Source: an uncultured Microbulbifer sp. (GTDB lineage Bacteria > Pseudomonadota > Gammaproteobacteria > Pseudomonadales > Cellvibrionaceae). From it: DNA of 64,000 nt. Under the pieces are notes generated by a model. The model saw nothing but the letters and a program-made list of their open reading frames with translations, did no database searches and was not told where the DNA came from. The stretch lies in NCBI RefSeq assembly GCF_947489355.1, contig NZ_CANLDD010000013.1, positions 1 through 64,000 on the forward strand, written 5' to 3'. The position numbers and the translations under genes are program-made. Positions within the stretch are counted from its first letter, which is position 1. Every line of letters starts with the position of its first letter. Shown piece after piece: positions 9,280 to 19,530 of the stretch.

Positions 9280-10461
9280 TTGTTCACGCAAAACCCCACC
9301 ACGCCTCAAGAGGATCAGACTGCCAGCGACAGGGGCTCTGTGGGTCTTGTCACCCCCAAGCGCCACAGGTTTATTGAGCCATTGGCGCTGGCCTGCGGAC
9401 GCGTTCTGCAGGACTACACCTTAGTGTACGAAACCTACGGTACACTGAATGCCCAGAAGAGCAATGCGGTACTCATCTGTCATGCGCTCTCGGGTCACCA
9501 CCACGCCGCCGGGCGGTATCGCCCCGAGGACAAGCGGCCGGGCTGGTGGGATCACTATATCGGCCCCGGTAAGCCGATTGATACCAATGCATTTTTTGTG
9601 GTCGCCCCCAATAACCTGGGCGGCTGCCATGGCTCTACCGGGCCGGTTTCCATCAACCCCGACACCGGCAAACCCTGGGGGCCAGACTTTCCCTCGCTGC
9701 GGGTGCGCGACTGGGTACACAGCCAGGCACGTCTTGCGGACCTGTTGGGTATTGAGCAGTGGGCGGCGGTGATTGGTGGCAGCCTGGGCGGCATGCAGGC
9801 CATGCGCTGGTCACTGGAGTACCCAGAGCGGTTGCGCCACTGCGTGGTGATTGCCTCAGCGATGAAATTGTCGGCGCAGAATATCGCCTTCAATGAGACC
9901 GCCCGCCAAGCCATCACTTCCGATCCGGATTTTTGTGAGGGGCGTTATTTGGAGCGGGAAAAATTGCCCCGCCGAGGCCTCGCGGTGGCGCGTATGATAG
10001 GCCATATCACCTATCTCTCCGACGATGGTTTGGGGCGCAGGTTTGGCCGTGAGCTGCGCACCGGCAGTTTCCAGCAGGGCGCCGAGGAAGTGGAGTTCCA
10101 GATTCAGAGCTATCTGCGTCACCAGGGCGATACCTTCTCCAACAGTTTTGATCCCAACACCTATATACTGATGACCCGCGCCCTTGACTATTTCGACCTC
10201 GCGCGGGAGTACGGCGACGACCCTGTGGCCGCATTTGCCAATGCCCGTTGCCGTTTCCTGTTGGTTTCCTTTACGTCCGACTGGCGCTTTGCGCCGCAGC
10301 GCTCGCGGGAGATTGCGGATGCGTTGATGCACGCCAATATGCCGGTGAGCTATGTGGAAATTGAATCGGCCATGGGCCACGATGCTTTTCTGCTGCCAAA
10401 CAAGCGCTACGAAAATATCTTCCTTGCCCATATGCAACGGGTGGCGGAGGAGAAGTTCTGA
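9280..10461 (+). CDS. metX: Homoserine O-acyltransferase MetX
   Basis: An alpha/beta-hydrolase-fold acyltransferase for the first committed step of methionine synthesis. The nucleophile motif GGSLGGMQ puts the catalytic serine at about residue 168, and the C-terminal Asp and His motifs ([13 protein letters not shown]) are present. Whether acetyl-CoA or succinyl-CoA is used cannot be told by eye; some gammaproteobacterial MetX enzymes with a MetW partner use succinyl-CoA. The start shown is a TTG at 9280; a GTG at about 9340 would remove a poorly conserved N-terminus. The stop codon overlaps the metW start by one base (TGATG), indicating translational coupling. Confidence 0.92.
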   Translation: MFTQNPTTPQEDQTASDRGSVGLVTPKRHRFIEPLALACGRVLQDYTLVYETYGTLNAQKSNAVLICHALSGHHHAAGRYRPEDKRPGWWDHYIGPGKPIDTNAFFVVAPNNLGGCHGSTGPVSINPDTGKPWGPDFPSLRVRDWVHSQARLADLLGIEQWAAVIGGSLGGMQAMRWSLEYPERLRHCVVIASAMKLSAQNIAFNETARQAITSDPDFCEGRYLEREKLPRRGLAVARMIGHITYLSDDGLGRRFGRELRTGSFQQGAEEVEFQIQSYLRHQGDTFSNSFDPNTYILMTRALDYFDLAREYGDDPVAAFANARCRFLLVSFTSDWRFAPQRSREIADALMHANMPVSYVEIESAMGHDAFLLPNKRYENIFLAHMQRVAEEKF

Positions 10462-11051
10462 TGCGGATAGATTTGGATGTGATTCAGGAGTGGATAGCGC
10501 ACGGCAGCTGTGTTCTCGACCTGGGTTGTGGCGACGGAGCTCTGCTGGAGCAGTTGGGCAAGAACAAGGCTGTGACAGGCTATGGGCTGGAGATTGACCC
10601 GGGGCAGATCACGCGCTGTGTAGAGCGCGGTGTGAATGTGGTTGAGCAGAACCTGGATGCCGGGCTCGGCAATTTTTCCGATGGGAGCTTTGATACGGTA
10701 GTGATGACCCAGGCCCTGCAAACGCTCAGACACCCCCACCTGGTTGTAGAGGAAATGCTGCGGGTGGGGCGCGATTGCATCATTACCTTTCCCAATTTCG
10801 GCCAGTGGAAGGCCCGCTGGCATCTGGCCTTCTCCGGGCGCATGCCGGTTTCCGACCTATTACCCTATGAATGGTATAACACACCTAATATTCACTTTTG
10901 TACTTTCGGGGATTTCGAGGTGTTGTGCAGGGAGCGCAGTTGGACTATTTTGCATCGCCAGGTAGTATGCGAATCTATGCCGGGTGGATTATTGAAAGAG
11001 TATTTACCCAATTTATTTGGTGAGACCGCGATATATCATCTGACTCGCTAA
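10461..11051 (+). CDS. metW: MetW, MetX-associated methyltransferase-like protein
   Basis: A 196-residue class I SAM-methyltransferase-fold protein with motif I VLDLGCGDGALL near residue 20 and the family segment NFGQWKARW. MetW is genetically coupled to MetX and is required for full methionine synthesis in several proteobacteria, probably by supporting MetX activity. It starts on the last base of the metX stop codon, so the pair is translationally coupled. Confidence 0.93.
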   Translation: MRIDLDVIQEWIAHGSCVLDLGCGDGALLEQLGKNKAVTGYGLEIDPGQITRCVERGVNVVEQNLDAGLGNFSDGSFDTVVMTQALQTLRHPHLVVEEMLRVGRDCIITFPNFGQWKARWHLAFSGRMPVSDLLPYEWYNTPNIHFCTFGDFEVLCRERSWTILHRQVVCESMPGGLLKEYLPNLFGETAIYHLTR

Positions 11052-11228
11052 ACTAATAATCCGGTAACCAATGATGCGCTGTCGAACAACTATTCCTGCG
11101 CCATGTTTTGTGTCCTTACCCTGGGCAAGGCAAGCCGTTTTGGGTGGGTGCTTCTGTGTTGTGAGCGCGCCACCGGGATACACTGACCCCGTTTGCCGGT
11201 CGCTACCCATTACCATTGGAGGTGAAGC

Positions 11229-11681
11229 GTGAAATCAATTCTTGCCGCAGCCGCCGCACTGGCCCTGTTCTTCTGGATGTCCGGCGCTGCCGCACAGCAG
11301 GCCCGGCTTATCAAGAACCATGAGGATTTTGGCGATTACCGGGTGGTCTACTCGGTCTTCAACAGCGATTTTATCCAGCCGGATATCGCGCAGAAGTACC
11401 AACTGGTGCGGGCCAAGGATCGCGCCTTCGTCAATGTGACGGTGGTGAAAAAAGAGGGCGGTATCCACGGTCTCAGTGCTGAGATGTCGGGCTCGGCGAC
11501 AAACTTGATCCAGCAGTCGCGGCCGCTGAAGTTCACCGAGATCCGCGAGGGCGATGCGGTCTACTATCTGGCAGCTCTGCGCTTCGAAGACGAGGAGACA
11601 CTCACGTTCAACGTGGATGTCAGCCTGCCCAACGGCAAAAAAGAAACTGTCACGTTCCGCCGTAAGCTGGACAGGCCCTGA
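11229..11681 (+). CDS. DUF4426-type periplasmic protein
   Basis: A 150-residue exported protein. The GTG start at 11229 follows a strong GGAGGTGAAGC site. The first 23 or so residues form a signal peptide ending near SGAAAQQA. The mature part resembles the DUF4426 family that typically sits between metW and rdgB in Pseudomonas relatives. No catalytic motif is visible and the function is unknown. A rho-independent terminator follows, so it probably closes the metX-metW transcript or is its own unit. Confidence 0.8.
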   Translation: MKSILAAAAALALFFWMSGAAAQQARLIKNHEDFGDYRVVYSVFNSDFIQPDIAQKYQLVRAKDRAFVNVTVVKKEGGIHGLSAEMSGSATNLIQQSRPLKFTEIREGDAVYYLAALRFEDEETLTFNVDVSLPNGKKETVTFRRKLDRP

Positions 11682-11752
11682 TCGGTCTCGCCGGGGCCCT
11701 TGCCGGTGTCTGGTGCGGTGCAGGGGAATACTACTTTTTAATGGGATTCACT

Positions 11753-11777
11753 GCGGGCCTGACGCCCGCTTTTTATT
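11753..11777 (+). terminator. Intrinsic terminator after the DUF4426 gene
   Basis: A perfect 6-bp stem GCGGGC / GCCCGC with a five-base loop is followed by TTTTTATT. It ends only about 12 bp before the rdgB start and separates rdgB from the met cluster, unless read-through supplies rdgB. Confidence 0.85.
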
Positions 11778-11789
11778 GGGTGGGGTAAG

Positions 11790-12407
11790 GTGAAAAGCAT
11801 TGTTCTTGCCAGCGGTAACACCGGCAAGTTGCGAGAGTTTTCCCAGCTTTTCAGCACTTGGGAAATAGAGGTTTTGCCGCAGTCAGCCTTCGGTGTGTCC
11901 GAAGCGCAGGAGACGGGGCTCAGCTTTATCGAAAACGCCCTGATCAAGGCCCGCCATGCGAGTCGCATCAGCGGTCTGTCGGCACTGGCAGATGACTCGG
12001 GCCTGGCGGTGGACGCACTGGGTGGCGCGCCGGGCATCTATTCGGCCCGTTACTCTGGCGAAGGGGCCACAGATGCACGCAATAACAGCAAGCTGCTCGA
12101 GATGCTGCAGGGGGTTGAGGAGGAGCAGCGCGGAGCCAGCTTCCATTGCGCCCTGGCCTTTGTACGCCGCTACGACGATCCGGTACCCCTGGTGTGCAGT
12201 GCACAGTGGCGCGGGCGTATACTCGACGCGCCTGCAGGGGAGCAGGGTTTTGGTTATGACCCCCTGTTCTATGTGGCCGCCGAAGGGTTGACCTCGGCGC
12301 AGTTGCCGCGGGAAGTGAAGAATCGCCTTAGCCACCGCGCCCAGGCACTCGCAAAGTTTGAGGTCATTTGGCGCCAGGCCATGCTGGGAGCCAGCCTTGC
12401 CGGTTAG
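11790..12407 (+). CDS. rdgB: XTP/dITP diphosphatase (RdgB/HAM1)
   Basis: A non-canonical purine NTP pyrophosphatase that removes dITP, XTP and ITP from the nucleotide pool. It has 205 residues and carries the family motifs ASGNTGKLREF at the N-terminus, ADDSGLAVDALGGAPGIYSARY in the middle and GFGYDPLF near the C-terminus. The GTG at 11790 fits this N-terminus. The gene starts just behind an intrinsic terminator. Its end is adjacent to hemW, which may start inside or immediately after it. Confidence 0.95.
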   Translation: MKSIVLASGNTGKLREFSQLFSTWEIEVLPQSAFGVSEAQETGLSFIENALIKARHASRISGLSALADDSGLAVDALGGAPGIYSARYSGEGATDARNNSKLLEMLQGVEEEQRGASFHCALAFVRRYDDPVPLVCSAQWRGRILDAPAGEQGFGYDPLFYVAAEGLTSAQLPREVKNRLSHRAQALAKFEVIWRQAMLGASLAG

Positions 12408-12420
12408 CCGCAACGGCCTC

Positions 12421-13608
12421 GTGTTGCCGCCTGTCAGCCTCTACGTGCATATCCCCTGGTGCGTGCGCAAGTGCCCCTATTGCGACTTTAATTCCTACCA
12501 GGCCGCCCGCGACCACACAGATACCGACTACGCACTGCCCCAGGCGGACTATGTGGCCCAGCTGCGACGCGACCTGCTGAGCCAGCTGCCCTGGGTGCAG
12601 GGGCGCGAGCTGCAGTCGATTTTCTTTGGCGGTGGTACCCCGAGCCTGTTTTCCCCAGAGGCCATCGGGCAGATCCTGTCGATGGCCGAGGAGCTTGTAG
12701 GCTTTGCCAAGGGCATCGAGATTACTCTGGAGGCAAATCCGGGCACCTTCGAACAGGCAAAGTTTACCGGTTACCGAGCTGCCGGGGTCAACCGCCTGTC
12801 GATCGGGGTGCAGAGTTTCAACACCGCCCAGTTGCACAACCTGGGTCGTATCCACAGCGGCGAGGAGGCCGTCAGTGCCCTGGCCATGGCGCGCAGAGCC
12901 GGATTCGACAATATCAACCTGGACCTGATGCACGGCCTGCCGCGACAGACGGAAGCGCAGGCGCTGGAAGATCTGCGCCGCGCTGTGTCCCTGGCACCGG
13001 AGCATATCTCCTGGTACCAGCTCACCATTGAGCCCAATACCGCCTTCTATAGCGCGCCACCCTCCACACCAGGTTCGGAGCTGATTGTCGGTATGCAAAG
13101 CAGTGGGCGTGCGCTTCTCGCCGCACAGGGTTATATGCGCTACGAGGTATCCGCCTATAGCGGGCAGGGGCTGGAATCCCGCCACAACCTCAATTACTGG
13201 TCGTTTGGCGACTATTTGGGCATCGGCGCCGGGGCGCACGGCAAAGTCACACTGCCAGAGGAGGGCCGGGTCCTGCGCACCCGGCGCACGCGCACCCCGA
13301 GGGACTATTTGTCGATTGCGCCTGCCCGTGAGTTACTGTATACAGAGCTGGCTGCACCGCATGTCGATCCGGTTGAGGCGGGAGACCTGCCGCTGGAGTT
13401 TTTGATGAACACTCTGCGCCTGGTCGAGGGTGTGCCCCTGGACAGTTTTGAGCGGTATACCGGACTGTCTTTGGAAGCGCTGTCGCGGCAGTGGCCGGCA
13501 CTGGTGGCTATGGACCTGGTAGAGCCTCTTGAGCGACGTATCACCGCCAGTGCCTTCGGCTTTAACTATCTCGATGAGATTCTGCAATGCTTTCTGGAGC
13601 AGCCGTGA
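12421..13608 (+). CDS. hemW: HemW, radical SAM haem chaperone family
   Basis: A radical SAM protein of the HemN/HemW family with the cluster motif CxxxCxxC in IPWCVRKCPYC. It lacks the longer N-terminal extension of true coproporphyrinogen dehydrogenase HemN. Family members act as haem-trafficking proteins, not as HemN enzymes. I chose the GTG at 12421 (VLPPVSLYVHIPWC), the best match to the family N-terminus. A TTG at 12397 would overlap the rdgB stop. About 395 residues, the expected length. It follows rdgB directly and ends 146 bp before trxA. Confidence 0.9.
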   Translation: MLPPVSLYVHIPWCVRKCPYCDFNSYQAARDHTDTDYALPQADYVAQLRRDLLSQLPWVQGRELQSIFFGGGTPSLFSPEAIGQILSMAEELVGFAKGIEITLEANPGTFEQAKFTGYRAAGVNRLSIGVQSFNTAQLHNLGRIHSGEEAVSALAMARRAGFDNINLDLMHGLPRQTEAQALEDLRRAVSLAPEHISWYQLTIEPNTAFYSAPPSTPGSELIVGMQSSGRALLAAQGYMRYEVSAYSGQGLESRHNLNYWSFGDYLGIGAGAHGKVTLPEEGRVLRTRRTRTPRDYLSIAPARELLYTELAAPHVDPVEAGDLPLEFLMNTLRLVEGVPLDSFERYTGLSLEALSRQWPALVAMDLVEPLERRITASAFGFNYLDEILQCFLEQP

Positions 13609-13754
13609 GCTACCCGCGCCGGGCCTTGAATTATGTGTCAGCGCCCCAATCTACGCGGTAGCTGGCATACTCCGGCTGTATTTCTGCGGCCAGCCTTGTG
13701 CGCTGATACCTCCGAGTGGCCCCGCACTGAGTAACTAGAGAACAGGAAAGCAAT

Positions 13755-14084
13755 ATGAGCGAGCACGCAATCATCAATGTAACTGACGCCGATTTTGAAG
13801 CGGAAGTACTCAAGGCTGAAAGCCCAGTGCTGGTGGACTTCTGGGCACAGTGGTGTGGTCCCTGCAAGATGATTGCCCCGGTGCTGGATGATCTTGCTGC
13901 TCACTATGGTGACAAGCTGAAAATTGTCAAAGTCGACGTGGACACCAACAAGGAGAGCCCCGCGACATACAATGTGCGCGGTATCCCCACTCTGTTGCTA
14001 TTCAAAGGCGGCAATGTGGAAGGTACCAAGGTCGGCGCCCTGTCCCGTGCCCAGTTGACCGAATTTATTGACAGCCAGTTGTAA
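13755..14084 (+). CDS. trxA: Thioredoxin 1
   Basis: A 109-residue thioredoxin with the WCGPC redox centre at residues 33-37 and the cis-proline segment RGIPTLLLF. It reduces cytosolic disulfides such as those of ribonucleotide reductase and methionine sulfoxide reductase, using thioredoxin reductase. trxA followed by rho is a conserved pair. A hairpin with a 9-bp stem follows the stop codon, without a good T-run. Confidence 0.97.
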   Translation: MSEHAIINVTDADFEAEVLKAESPVLVDFWAQWCGPCKMIAPVLDDLAAHYGDKLKIVKVDVDTNKESPATYNVRGIPTLLLFKGGNVEGTKVGALSRAQLTEFIDSQL

Positions 14085-14094
14085 TCCCGGTGGC

Positions 14095-14133
14095 TCCATC
14101 CTGTAAAGATGGTAAATTTGCTTGCAGGATGGA
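14095..14133 (+). other. Inverted repeat in the trxA-rho gap
   Basis: The arms TCCATCCTG and CAGGATGGA form a perfect 9-bp stem around a loop of about 21 nt. No T-run follows. It may slow RNA polymerase after trxA or protect its 3' end, and it borders the likely rho promoter. Confidence 0.45.
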
Positions 14134-14149
14134 ATACACCCGTTATACT
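14122..14149 (+). promoter_or_regulatory. Candidate sigma-70 promoter of rho
   Basis: TTGCAG at 14122-14127 and TATACT at 14144-14149 are separated by 16 bp. Transcription from here would give rho a leader of about 300 nt. In E. coli rho is autoregulated through attenuation in a long leader, and a similar arrangement is plausible here. The rest of the 14150-14454 gap shows no other gene. Confidence 0.45.
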
Positions 14150-14454
14150 GGCAGTAATTCTGTAATAGCCCGGCGGCTATGAATCAACTGGTGGCCAGCT
14201 GAATTAAACGCCCCTCCACAGGGTCTCCGATCATTCCCGGCGTATATATTCCTCGGATTGAGCTTATTCTAATACTGCTCCAGTTTTGACGATGGAGCAC
14301 ATAGGCTTGACGAATACTGCGCTCTGGATGGGCAAGGGCACTTTTGGTGTTTTGGAAAAATAGACGAGCAAACCCTTAATTTTCAAATCCCTCCTCGAAA
14401 AATTTCCGGCGTGTCCGCGCCAAATGACAACAGAAACCTTAATAAGCAATTGGT

Positions 14455-15714
14455 ATGAATCTCTCCGAATTAAAAACCAAACCCATTGAAGAGTTAATCG
14501 AAATAGCGAAAGGTATGGGCCTGGAAAACCTGGCCCGGTCTCGCAAACAGGATATTATTTTCAATATCCTAAAGCGCCATGCCAAAAGCGGTGAAGATAT
14601 TTATGGTGATGGCGTATTGGAAATCCTCCAGGATGGCTTTGGATTCTTACGCTCCGCGGACTCCTCCTACCTCGCGGGACCGGATGATATTTACGTTTCC
14701 CCAAGTCAGATTCGCCGCTTTAATTTGCGTACCGGTGATTCGATTTCTGGAAAAATTCGCCCGCCCAAAGAGGGTGAGAGATATTTTGCCTTATTGAAAG
14801 TTAACGAAATTAACTTTGACAAGCCAGAGAATGCCAGAAACAAGATTCTGTTTGAAAACCTGACGCCGCTGTTTCCCAATGACAGTCTTACTTTGGAATG
14901 TGGCAACGGCTCTTCCGAAGACCTTATTGGTCGTATTATTGATCTTGTGGCGCCGATTGGTAAGGGCCAGCGCGGTTTGATCGTGGCGCCACCCAAGGCC
15001 GGTAAGACCATTATGCTGCAGAATATGGCCCAGGCCATTACGCGCAATAACCCAGAGTGCCATCTGATCGTTCTGCTGATTGATGAGCGCCCGGAAGAAG
15101 TGACAGAAATGCAGCGCTCCGTGCGTGGTGAAGTGGTGGCCTCTACTTTTGACGAGCCGCCGGCGCGCCATGTCCAGGTTGCTGAAATGGTGATCGAGAA
15201 AGCCAAGCGCCTGGTTGAACACAAGAAAGATGTCATCATTCTATTGGATTCTATTACCCGCCTGGCGCGGGCATATAACACAACGGTACCGAGCTCCGGT
15301 AAAGTGCTCACCGGTGGTGTGGACGCCCACGCTCTGGAGCGTCCCAAGCGCTTCTTCGGGGCTGCGCGCAATATTGAAGAGGGCGGCAGCCTGTCTATTA
15401 TTGCTACTGCACTGATTGATACTGGCTCGAAGATGGACGAGGTGATTTTCGAGGAGTTCAAAGGTACCGGTAATATGGAATTGCAACTGGATCGCAAGAT
15501 TGCTGAAAAGCGCGTCTATCCAGCGATTAACGTACGCCGTTCCGGTACGCGACGCGAGGAGCTGCTGATGCCAGAGGGCGAGCTGCAGCGGGTGTGGATT
15601 CTGCGCAAACTGCTCCACGATATGGAGGATTTGGCCTCGACTGAATTCTTGGTGGATAAGCTGAAGGGCTTCAAGACAAATGATGAGTTCTTCCTGTCCA
15701 TGAAGCGGAAGTGA
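14455..15714 (+). CDS. rho: Transcription termination factor Rho
   Basis: A 419-residue hexameric RNA/DNA helicase, the same length as E. coli Rho. The N-terminal RNA-binding domain (about residues 1-130) includes the cold-shock-like fold around GFGFLRS. The ATPase core has the P-loop APPKAGKT and the Walker B segment [17 protein letters not shown]- and R-loop residues (around [21 protein letters not shown]) are conserved. A long leader precedes the ATG at 14455. Confidence 0.98.
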   Translation: MNLSELKTKPIEELIEIAKGMGLENLARSRKQDIIFNILKRHAKSGEDIYGDGVLEILQDGFGFLRSADSSYLAGPDDIYVSPSQIRRFNLRTGDSISGKIRPPKEGERYFALLKVNEINFDKPENARNKILFENLTPLFPNDSLTLECGNGSSEDLIGRIIDLVAPIGKGQRGLIVAPPKAGKTIMLQNMAQAITRNNPECHLIVLLIDERPEEVTEMQRSVRGEVVASTFDEPPARHVQVAEMVIEKAKRLVEHKKDVIILLDSITRLARAYNTTVPSSGKVLTGGVDAHALERPKRFFGAARNIEEGGSLSIIATALIDTGSKMDEVIFEEFKGTGNMELQLDRKIAEKRVYPAINVRRSGTRREELLMPEGELQRVWILRKLLHDMEDLASTEFLVDKLKGFKTNDEFFLSMKRK

Positions 15715-15983
15715 TTTTCACCGGGATAGACACCGGTATCGGTACCATTTGTGTGCTTGGGAGCGAATTAGGCGATTATTTGCACGGTTTATTGTTGAAA
15801 AGGCGAGCTATTAGGCATATAAAGCTCCACAGAGTGGCGCTGGATGTGAATGTTACTGAGGGGCGCCCGACTGAATTGGCTCAGGAGTAATTCCGCAAAG
15901 GGCCAATCTCAAATGGAAAATCTGGTGGAGCTGGTTTCCATTTGTGACTGCACGACAGCCCACATATCTAGTGAGAACCTTTT

Positions 15984-16253
15984 GTGAATATCTATATTGG
16001 AAATCTGGCCTACGGTGTAACCTCTGACGACCTGAACGAAGCTTTCGGTGCTTTCGGAGAGATCTCTCGGGCTACTGTTATCACCGACCGTGAGACTGGC
16101 CGCTCTAAGGGCTTCGGTTTCGTAGAAATGCCCAACGACGACGAAGCGCGCAAAGCGATTGAAGAGATGAACGATCAGCCGATGTCTGGCCGTAACATTC
16201 GTGTTAACGAAGCCAAGCCACGCGAAGACCGTCCGCGTCGCCCCCGCTTCTAA
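15984..16253 (+). CDS. Small RRM-domain RNA-binding protein
   Basis: An 89-residue protein made almost entirely of one RNA-recognition motif. RNP2 is IYIGNLAYG at the N-terminus and RNP1 is RSKGFGFVEM near residue 45. The tail is basic and arginine-proline rich. Such single-RRM proteins occur in cyanobacteria and several proteobacteria; roles in cold adaptation and RNA binding are described for some. The start is a GTG at 15984. It has its own upstream gap of about 270 bp and two terminators in tandem, so it is probably a monocistronic gene with strong expression. Confidence 0.9.
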   Translation: MNIYIGNLAYGVTSDDLNEAFGAFGEISRATVITDRETGRSKGFGFVEMPNDDEARKAIEEMNDQPMSGRNIRVNEAKPREDRPRRPRF

Positions 16254-16278
16254 GCTTGCAAAAAGCTTAAGATTTTTT
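16251..16278 (+). terminator. First terminator of the RRM gene, overlapping its stop codon
   Basis: A 7-bp stem TAAGCTT / AAGCTTA begins at the TAA stop codon and is followed by GATTTTTT. The overlap with the stop codon means that terminating ribosomes could affect folding. Confidence 0.6.
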
Positions 16279-16312
16279 CGGCCCGCTGCACATCGCTTGC
16301 GGGCCGTTTCTT
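16279..16312 (+). terminator. Second intrinsic terminator of the RRM gene
   Basis: An 8-bp perfect stem CGGCCCGC / GCGGGCCG with a 12-nt loop is followed by TTTCTT. It stands directly behind the first hairpin, forming a tandem pair before ubiD. Confidence 0.75.
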
Positions 16313-16407
16313 CCCTTCCACTCAGCCATCCTGCCAGGGAGCCGCTCCCTATTTTGTGTCTTCTGTTTTACACTGGTCGCCGGTTTATTGACTGCGTTCG
16401 CTAGCCC

Positions 16408-17871
16408 ATGAAATACAAAGACCTGCGCGACTTTATCACGCTATTGGAAAAGCGTGACCTGTTAAAACGTATTCGTTATCCCGTCGACCCGCACCTGGAG
16501 ATGACAGAGATCTCAGACCGCGTGCTGCGCTCTGGTGGGCCGGCACTGTTGTTTGAGAACCCGGTGGGTTCTGATGTCCCCGTGCTTACCAACCTGTTCG
16601 GCACCCCGGAGCGTGTGGCCCTGGGTATGGGGCGAGAGAGTGTGGATGAGTTGCGGGCGGTTGGCGAATTACTCGCGTTTCTCAAGGAACCACAGCCGCC
16701 GGAGAATCTACGCGATGCATGGGAGAAGCTGCCGGTATTCAAGCAGGTGCTCAATATGGGACCCAAGGTAGTCCGGGGCCCTGCCTGCCAGCAGGTTGTG
16801 CTGGATAAAGATCAGGTAGACCTGCACAAGTTGCCGATCCAAACCTGCTGGCCCGGGGATGTGGCGCCCCTGGTGACCTGGCCACTGGTCATTACCCGTG
16901 GGCCGGAAAAGAAACGCCAGAATCTCGGCATTTACCGTATGCAGCTGATTGGTAAAAACCGCTTGATTATGCGTTGGCTCAGCCACCGAGGCGGTGCCCT
17001 GGATTACCGCGACTGGTGTAAAAAGCACCCCGCTGAGCCCTATCCCGTGGCTGTGGCCCTCGGTGCAGATCCCGCCACCATTCTTGGCGCTGTTACTCCA
17101 GTTCCGGATTCTCTGTCCGAGTACGCGTTCGCGGGCCTGCTGCGCGGGGATAAAACCGAAGTGACAAATGCCCTGTCAAGCGATTTGCAGGTGCCGGCCA
17201 GTGCCGAGTATGTCCTGGAAGGCTTTCTCTACCCCGGGGATACCGCCGATGAAGGCCCCTACGGGGACCACACAGGCTACTACAACGAAGTGGACCGCTT
17301 CCCGGTATTTACTGTGGAAAAAATCACCCACCGCAAGAACCCCATTTATCACAGTACATACACTGGGCGCCCACCGGATGAGCCGGCGATTCTGGGAGAA
17401 GCGCTGAATGAGGTGTTTGTGCCAATATTGCAAAAGCAGTTTCCTGAAATCGTCGATTTCTATTTGCCGCCGGAAGCCTGCTCCTACCGTTTGGCAGTGG
17501 TAAGCATAAAAAAGCAGTATATCGGGCATCCCAAGCGGGTGATGATGGGGATCTGGTCCTTCCTGCGCCAGTTTATGTACACCAAGATGGTGGTTGTTAC
17601 CGATGACGATGTGAATGCGCGGGATTGGAAAGAGGTGATCTGGGCCATCACCACGCGTATGGATCCGGTACGGGATACGGTGATGATAGAGAATACCCCG
17701 ATTGACTATCTGGATTTTGCCTCACCGGTATCGGGGCTCGGCTCAAAAATGGGATTGGATGCGACCAACAAATGGCCCGGCGAGACTGACAGGGAGTGGG
17801 GCAATCCTATTGAGCGGGATACAGGGGTCGTCAAAAAAGTGGATGAAATCTGGTCCAAGCTGGGTCTTTAA
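16408..17871 (+). CDS. ubiD: 4-hydroxy-3-polyprenylbenzoate decarboxylase UbiD
   Basis: A prenylated-FMN-dependent decarboxylase of ubiquinone synthesis, 487 residues long, typical of UbiD. Conserved segments include the N-terminal [10 protein letters not shown], the central [19 protein letters not shown] with the adjacent HRGGAL motif, and the [11 protein letters not shown] loop. UbiX, which supplies the cofactor, is not in this window. It lies behind two terminators and is followed by about 280 bp without a recognisable gene. Confidence 0.95.
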   Translation: MKYKDLRDFITLLEKRDLLKRIRYPVDPHLEMTEISDRVLRSGGPALLFENPVGSDVPVLTNLFGTPERVALGMGRESVDELRAVGELLAFLKEPQPPENLRDAWEKLPVFKQVLNMGPKVVRGPACQQVVLDKDQVDLHKLPIQTCWPGDVAPLVTWPLVITRGPEKKRQNLGIYRMQLIGKNRLIMRWLSHRGGALDYRDWCKKHPAEPYPVAVALGADPATILGAVTPVPDSLSEYAFAGLLRGDKTEVTNALSSDLQVPASAEYVLEGFLYPGDTADEGPYGDHTGYYNEVDRFPVFTVEKITHRKNPIYHSTYTGRPPDEPAILGEALNEVFVPILQKQFPEIVDFYLPPEACSYRLAVVSIKKQYIGHPKRVMMGIWSFLRQFMYTKMVVVTDDDVNARDWKEVIWAITTRMDPVRDTVMIENTPIDYLDFASPVSGLGSKMGLDATNKWPGETDREWGNPIERDTGVVKKVDEIWSKLGL

Positions 17872-18155
17872 GCATCGCTGCAATTGGATTGCATTCAAAT
17901 TCGGAACAATCCGCCCTGCCGATAGACTATCCGGTAAAATGCGCTATCTGATTGTTACTCAATTGAGCCTGGTAATTGTCAGTTCTTCTATTTGGCCAGA
18001 TAGCCTTTTCCCGAGATGTCATGTATTGCCAACAGCCTTTGGCAGTCTACTTGGAAATGAGAATAATCTTGAGTGATATAAGATAGCGGATGAGACCCAT
18101 AACCCGGGGCTTCACTTTATGGCCTGAAGTTACCATTCTGCCAAAGGCTAATGTC

Positions 18156-19115
18156 TCAAGGCACTAGCCAACTTTGCAGAATTTGGTGCTCGGTTTGTCC
18201 GATCACTGCCATACTGGCGTGATTGCGATCTGCAAGCGCAATCACTTTGATCGTATGATCGTTTAATGCTTTGAAGTTGTCGTATGGCGATACCAGATCG
18301 GCAGGTGAGGAAAACAGCAGAACAGGTGTGTCGGAGGCTACGAGGAGCGGTTCTATTCGAGTGTCTTCGAGCTGAATATTAGCGTTTTCTAGTGCTAATA
18401 AAGCACCCTTGCGAATTTGCTCTTCGGAAATAAGATTGCCGACTAAGCGATGGTTTGCTCTGGAATAGTTATAAACGGCTGTGTCAAACTGTGGCATCGG
18501 TGCCTGTAAAATAAGTCCCCTGATGTCCTCGCGGTTAGAGGACACCCGTGCGGCTGTTAATGCGCCCATGGAGCTACCCAAAAGATAGAGTTTCTCCCCG
18601 CTGATGGTCTGCTTGCTGATCAGGTCGTCGATAAGATTGCTGACAACAGCGCTATCTCCCACGCCGTATTTTTTAGTGCCACCTGACTCTCCGTGTCCCA
18701 AAAGATCCGGGACAACTACCTCATACCCCAGGAAGCGAAAGTAGAGCGCAGAATTGATCATGAACTCCTTGGAGACCCTAAAGCCGTGCAAAAGAACAAT
18801 TGTTCCGGAGTAAGTATTCGCCAGAGCGCCTCTTTGCACAGCAAGCTCAACCTGGCTAGTGCGGTTACCCGAATCCACTTCGATAGAATATCCAAGCTTT
18901 TTTGATGTGATGGGCGGTGCAAAGAAATAACTGATGCAGCCCCCCTCAGAATTGGAGCAGAATTGGTTTTTGTTAAAACCCAAGTCCTCAATTTGTCCAT
19001 CTGTGATTATTTGTTCGTAGGGAAAGCTCTCGGACTTTTCTAAAAAAAAGGCAACACCCGATGAGCAGGAAGATATCAATACACATAGGGTCACGAGGGA
19101 GAGTAATTTTGTCAT
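18156..19115 (-). CDS. Lipoprotein alpha/beta hydrolase
   Basis: A serine hydrolase of 319 residues, anchored as a lipoprotein. From the ATG at 19115 the protein opens with a type II signal (MTKLLSLVTLCVLISSC; lipidated cysteine at residue 17). The oxyanion HG is at 110-111, the nucleophile elbow GSSMG places the serine at 182, and Asp273 and His299 complete the triad. Its substrate is unknown; lysophospholipase- or esterase-like activity is plausible. The reading frame stays open to 19295, but that extension is AT-rich and would bury the signal peptide. It begins an AT-rich accessory islet on the opposite strand to ubiD. Confidence 0.78.
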   Translation of the reverse strand: MTKLLSLVTLCVLISSCSSGVAFFLEKSESFPYEQIITDGQIEDLGFNKNQFCSNSEGGCISYFFAPPITSKKLGYSIEVDSGNRTSQVELAVQRGALANTYSGTIVLLHGFRVSKEFMINSALYFRFLGYEVVVPDLLGHGESGGTKKYGVGDSAVVSNLIDDLISKQTISGEKLYLLGSSMGALTAARVSSNREDIRGLILQAPMPQFDTAVYNYSRANHRLVGNLISEEQIRKGALLALENANIQLEDTRIEPLLVASDTPVLLFSSPADLVSPYDNFKALNDHTIKVIALADRNHASMAVIGQTEHQILQSWLVP

Positions 19116-19530
19116 ATTGATTATTAGATAAACGTATATGGCGTAAAGTATAACCAATCCCGGATTCAACTCGCTACTGTTACTGTTGTTGACATTCGCA
19201 ATTAGGTAATGCCGTACCAGGTTGTGAACGAGTTCTGGCAAACCGAGGTTTTCAATGTGTTGCTTTACCCACACTGAATAAGAACGGTTTGGCATTTGGT
19301 GAGTGTAAATTCCGGTACTATGGGAACGGATGGCTATTGTTCACACTTTCTTGAGTGGCCAGGAACTCTATTTGTTTAAAAAAACACTCGCATTCCGGGT
19401 TGTTTGAATTAATTCGAAAAGTAAATCAGCTTTGTGTTCAACGAACGCTGCGTCAATGACAAGTGCCTCTTTGTTTGACAGGCCATTGATGGTTTAAGAT
19501 TCAGTCTTTTCAAGTCTCAGGGAAGAACTT

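Noticed and set aside
19116-19295. 60-residue N-terminal extension of the alpha/beta hydrolase
   Set aside because: It would bury a clear lipoprotein signal, and its composition is that of AT-rich spacer.
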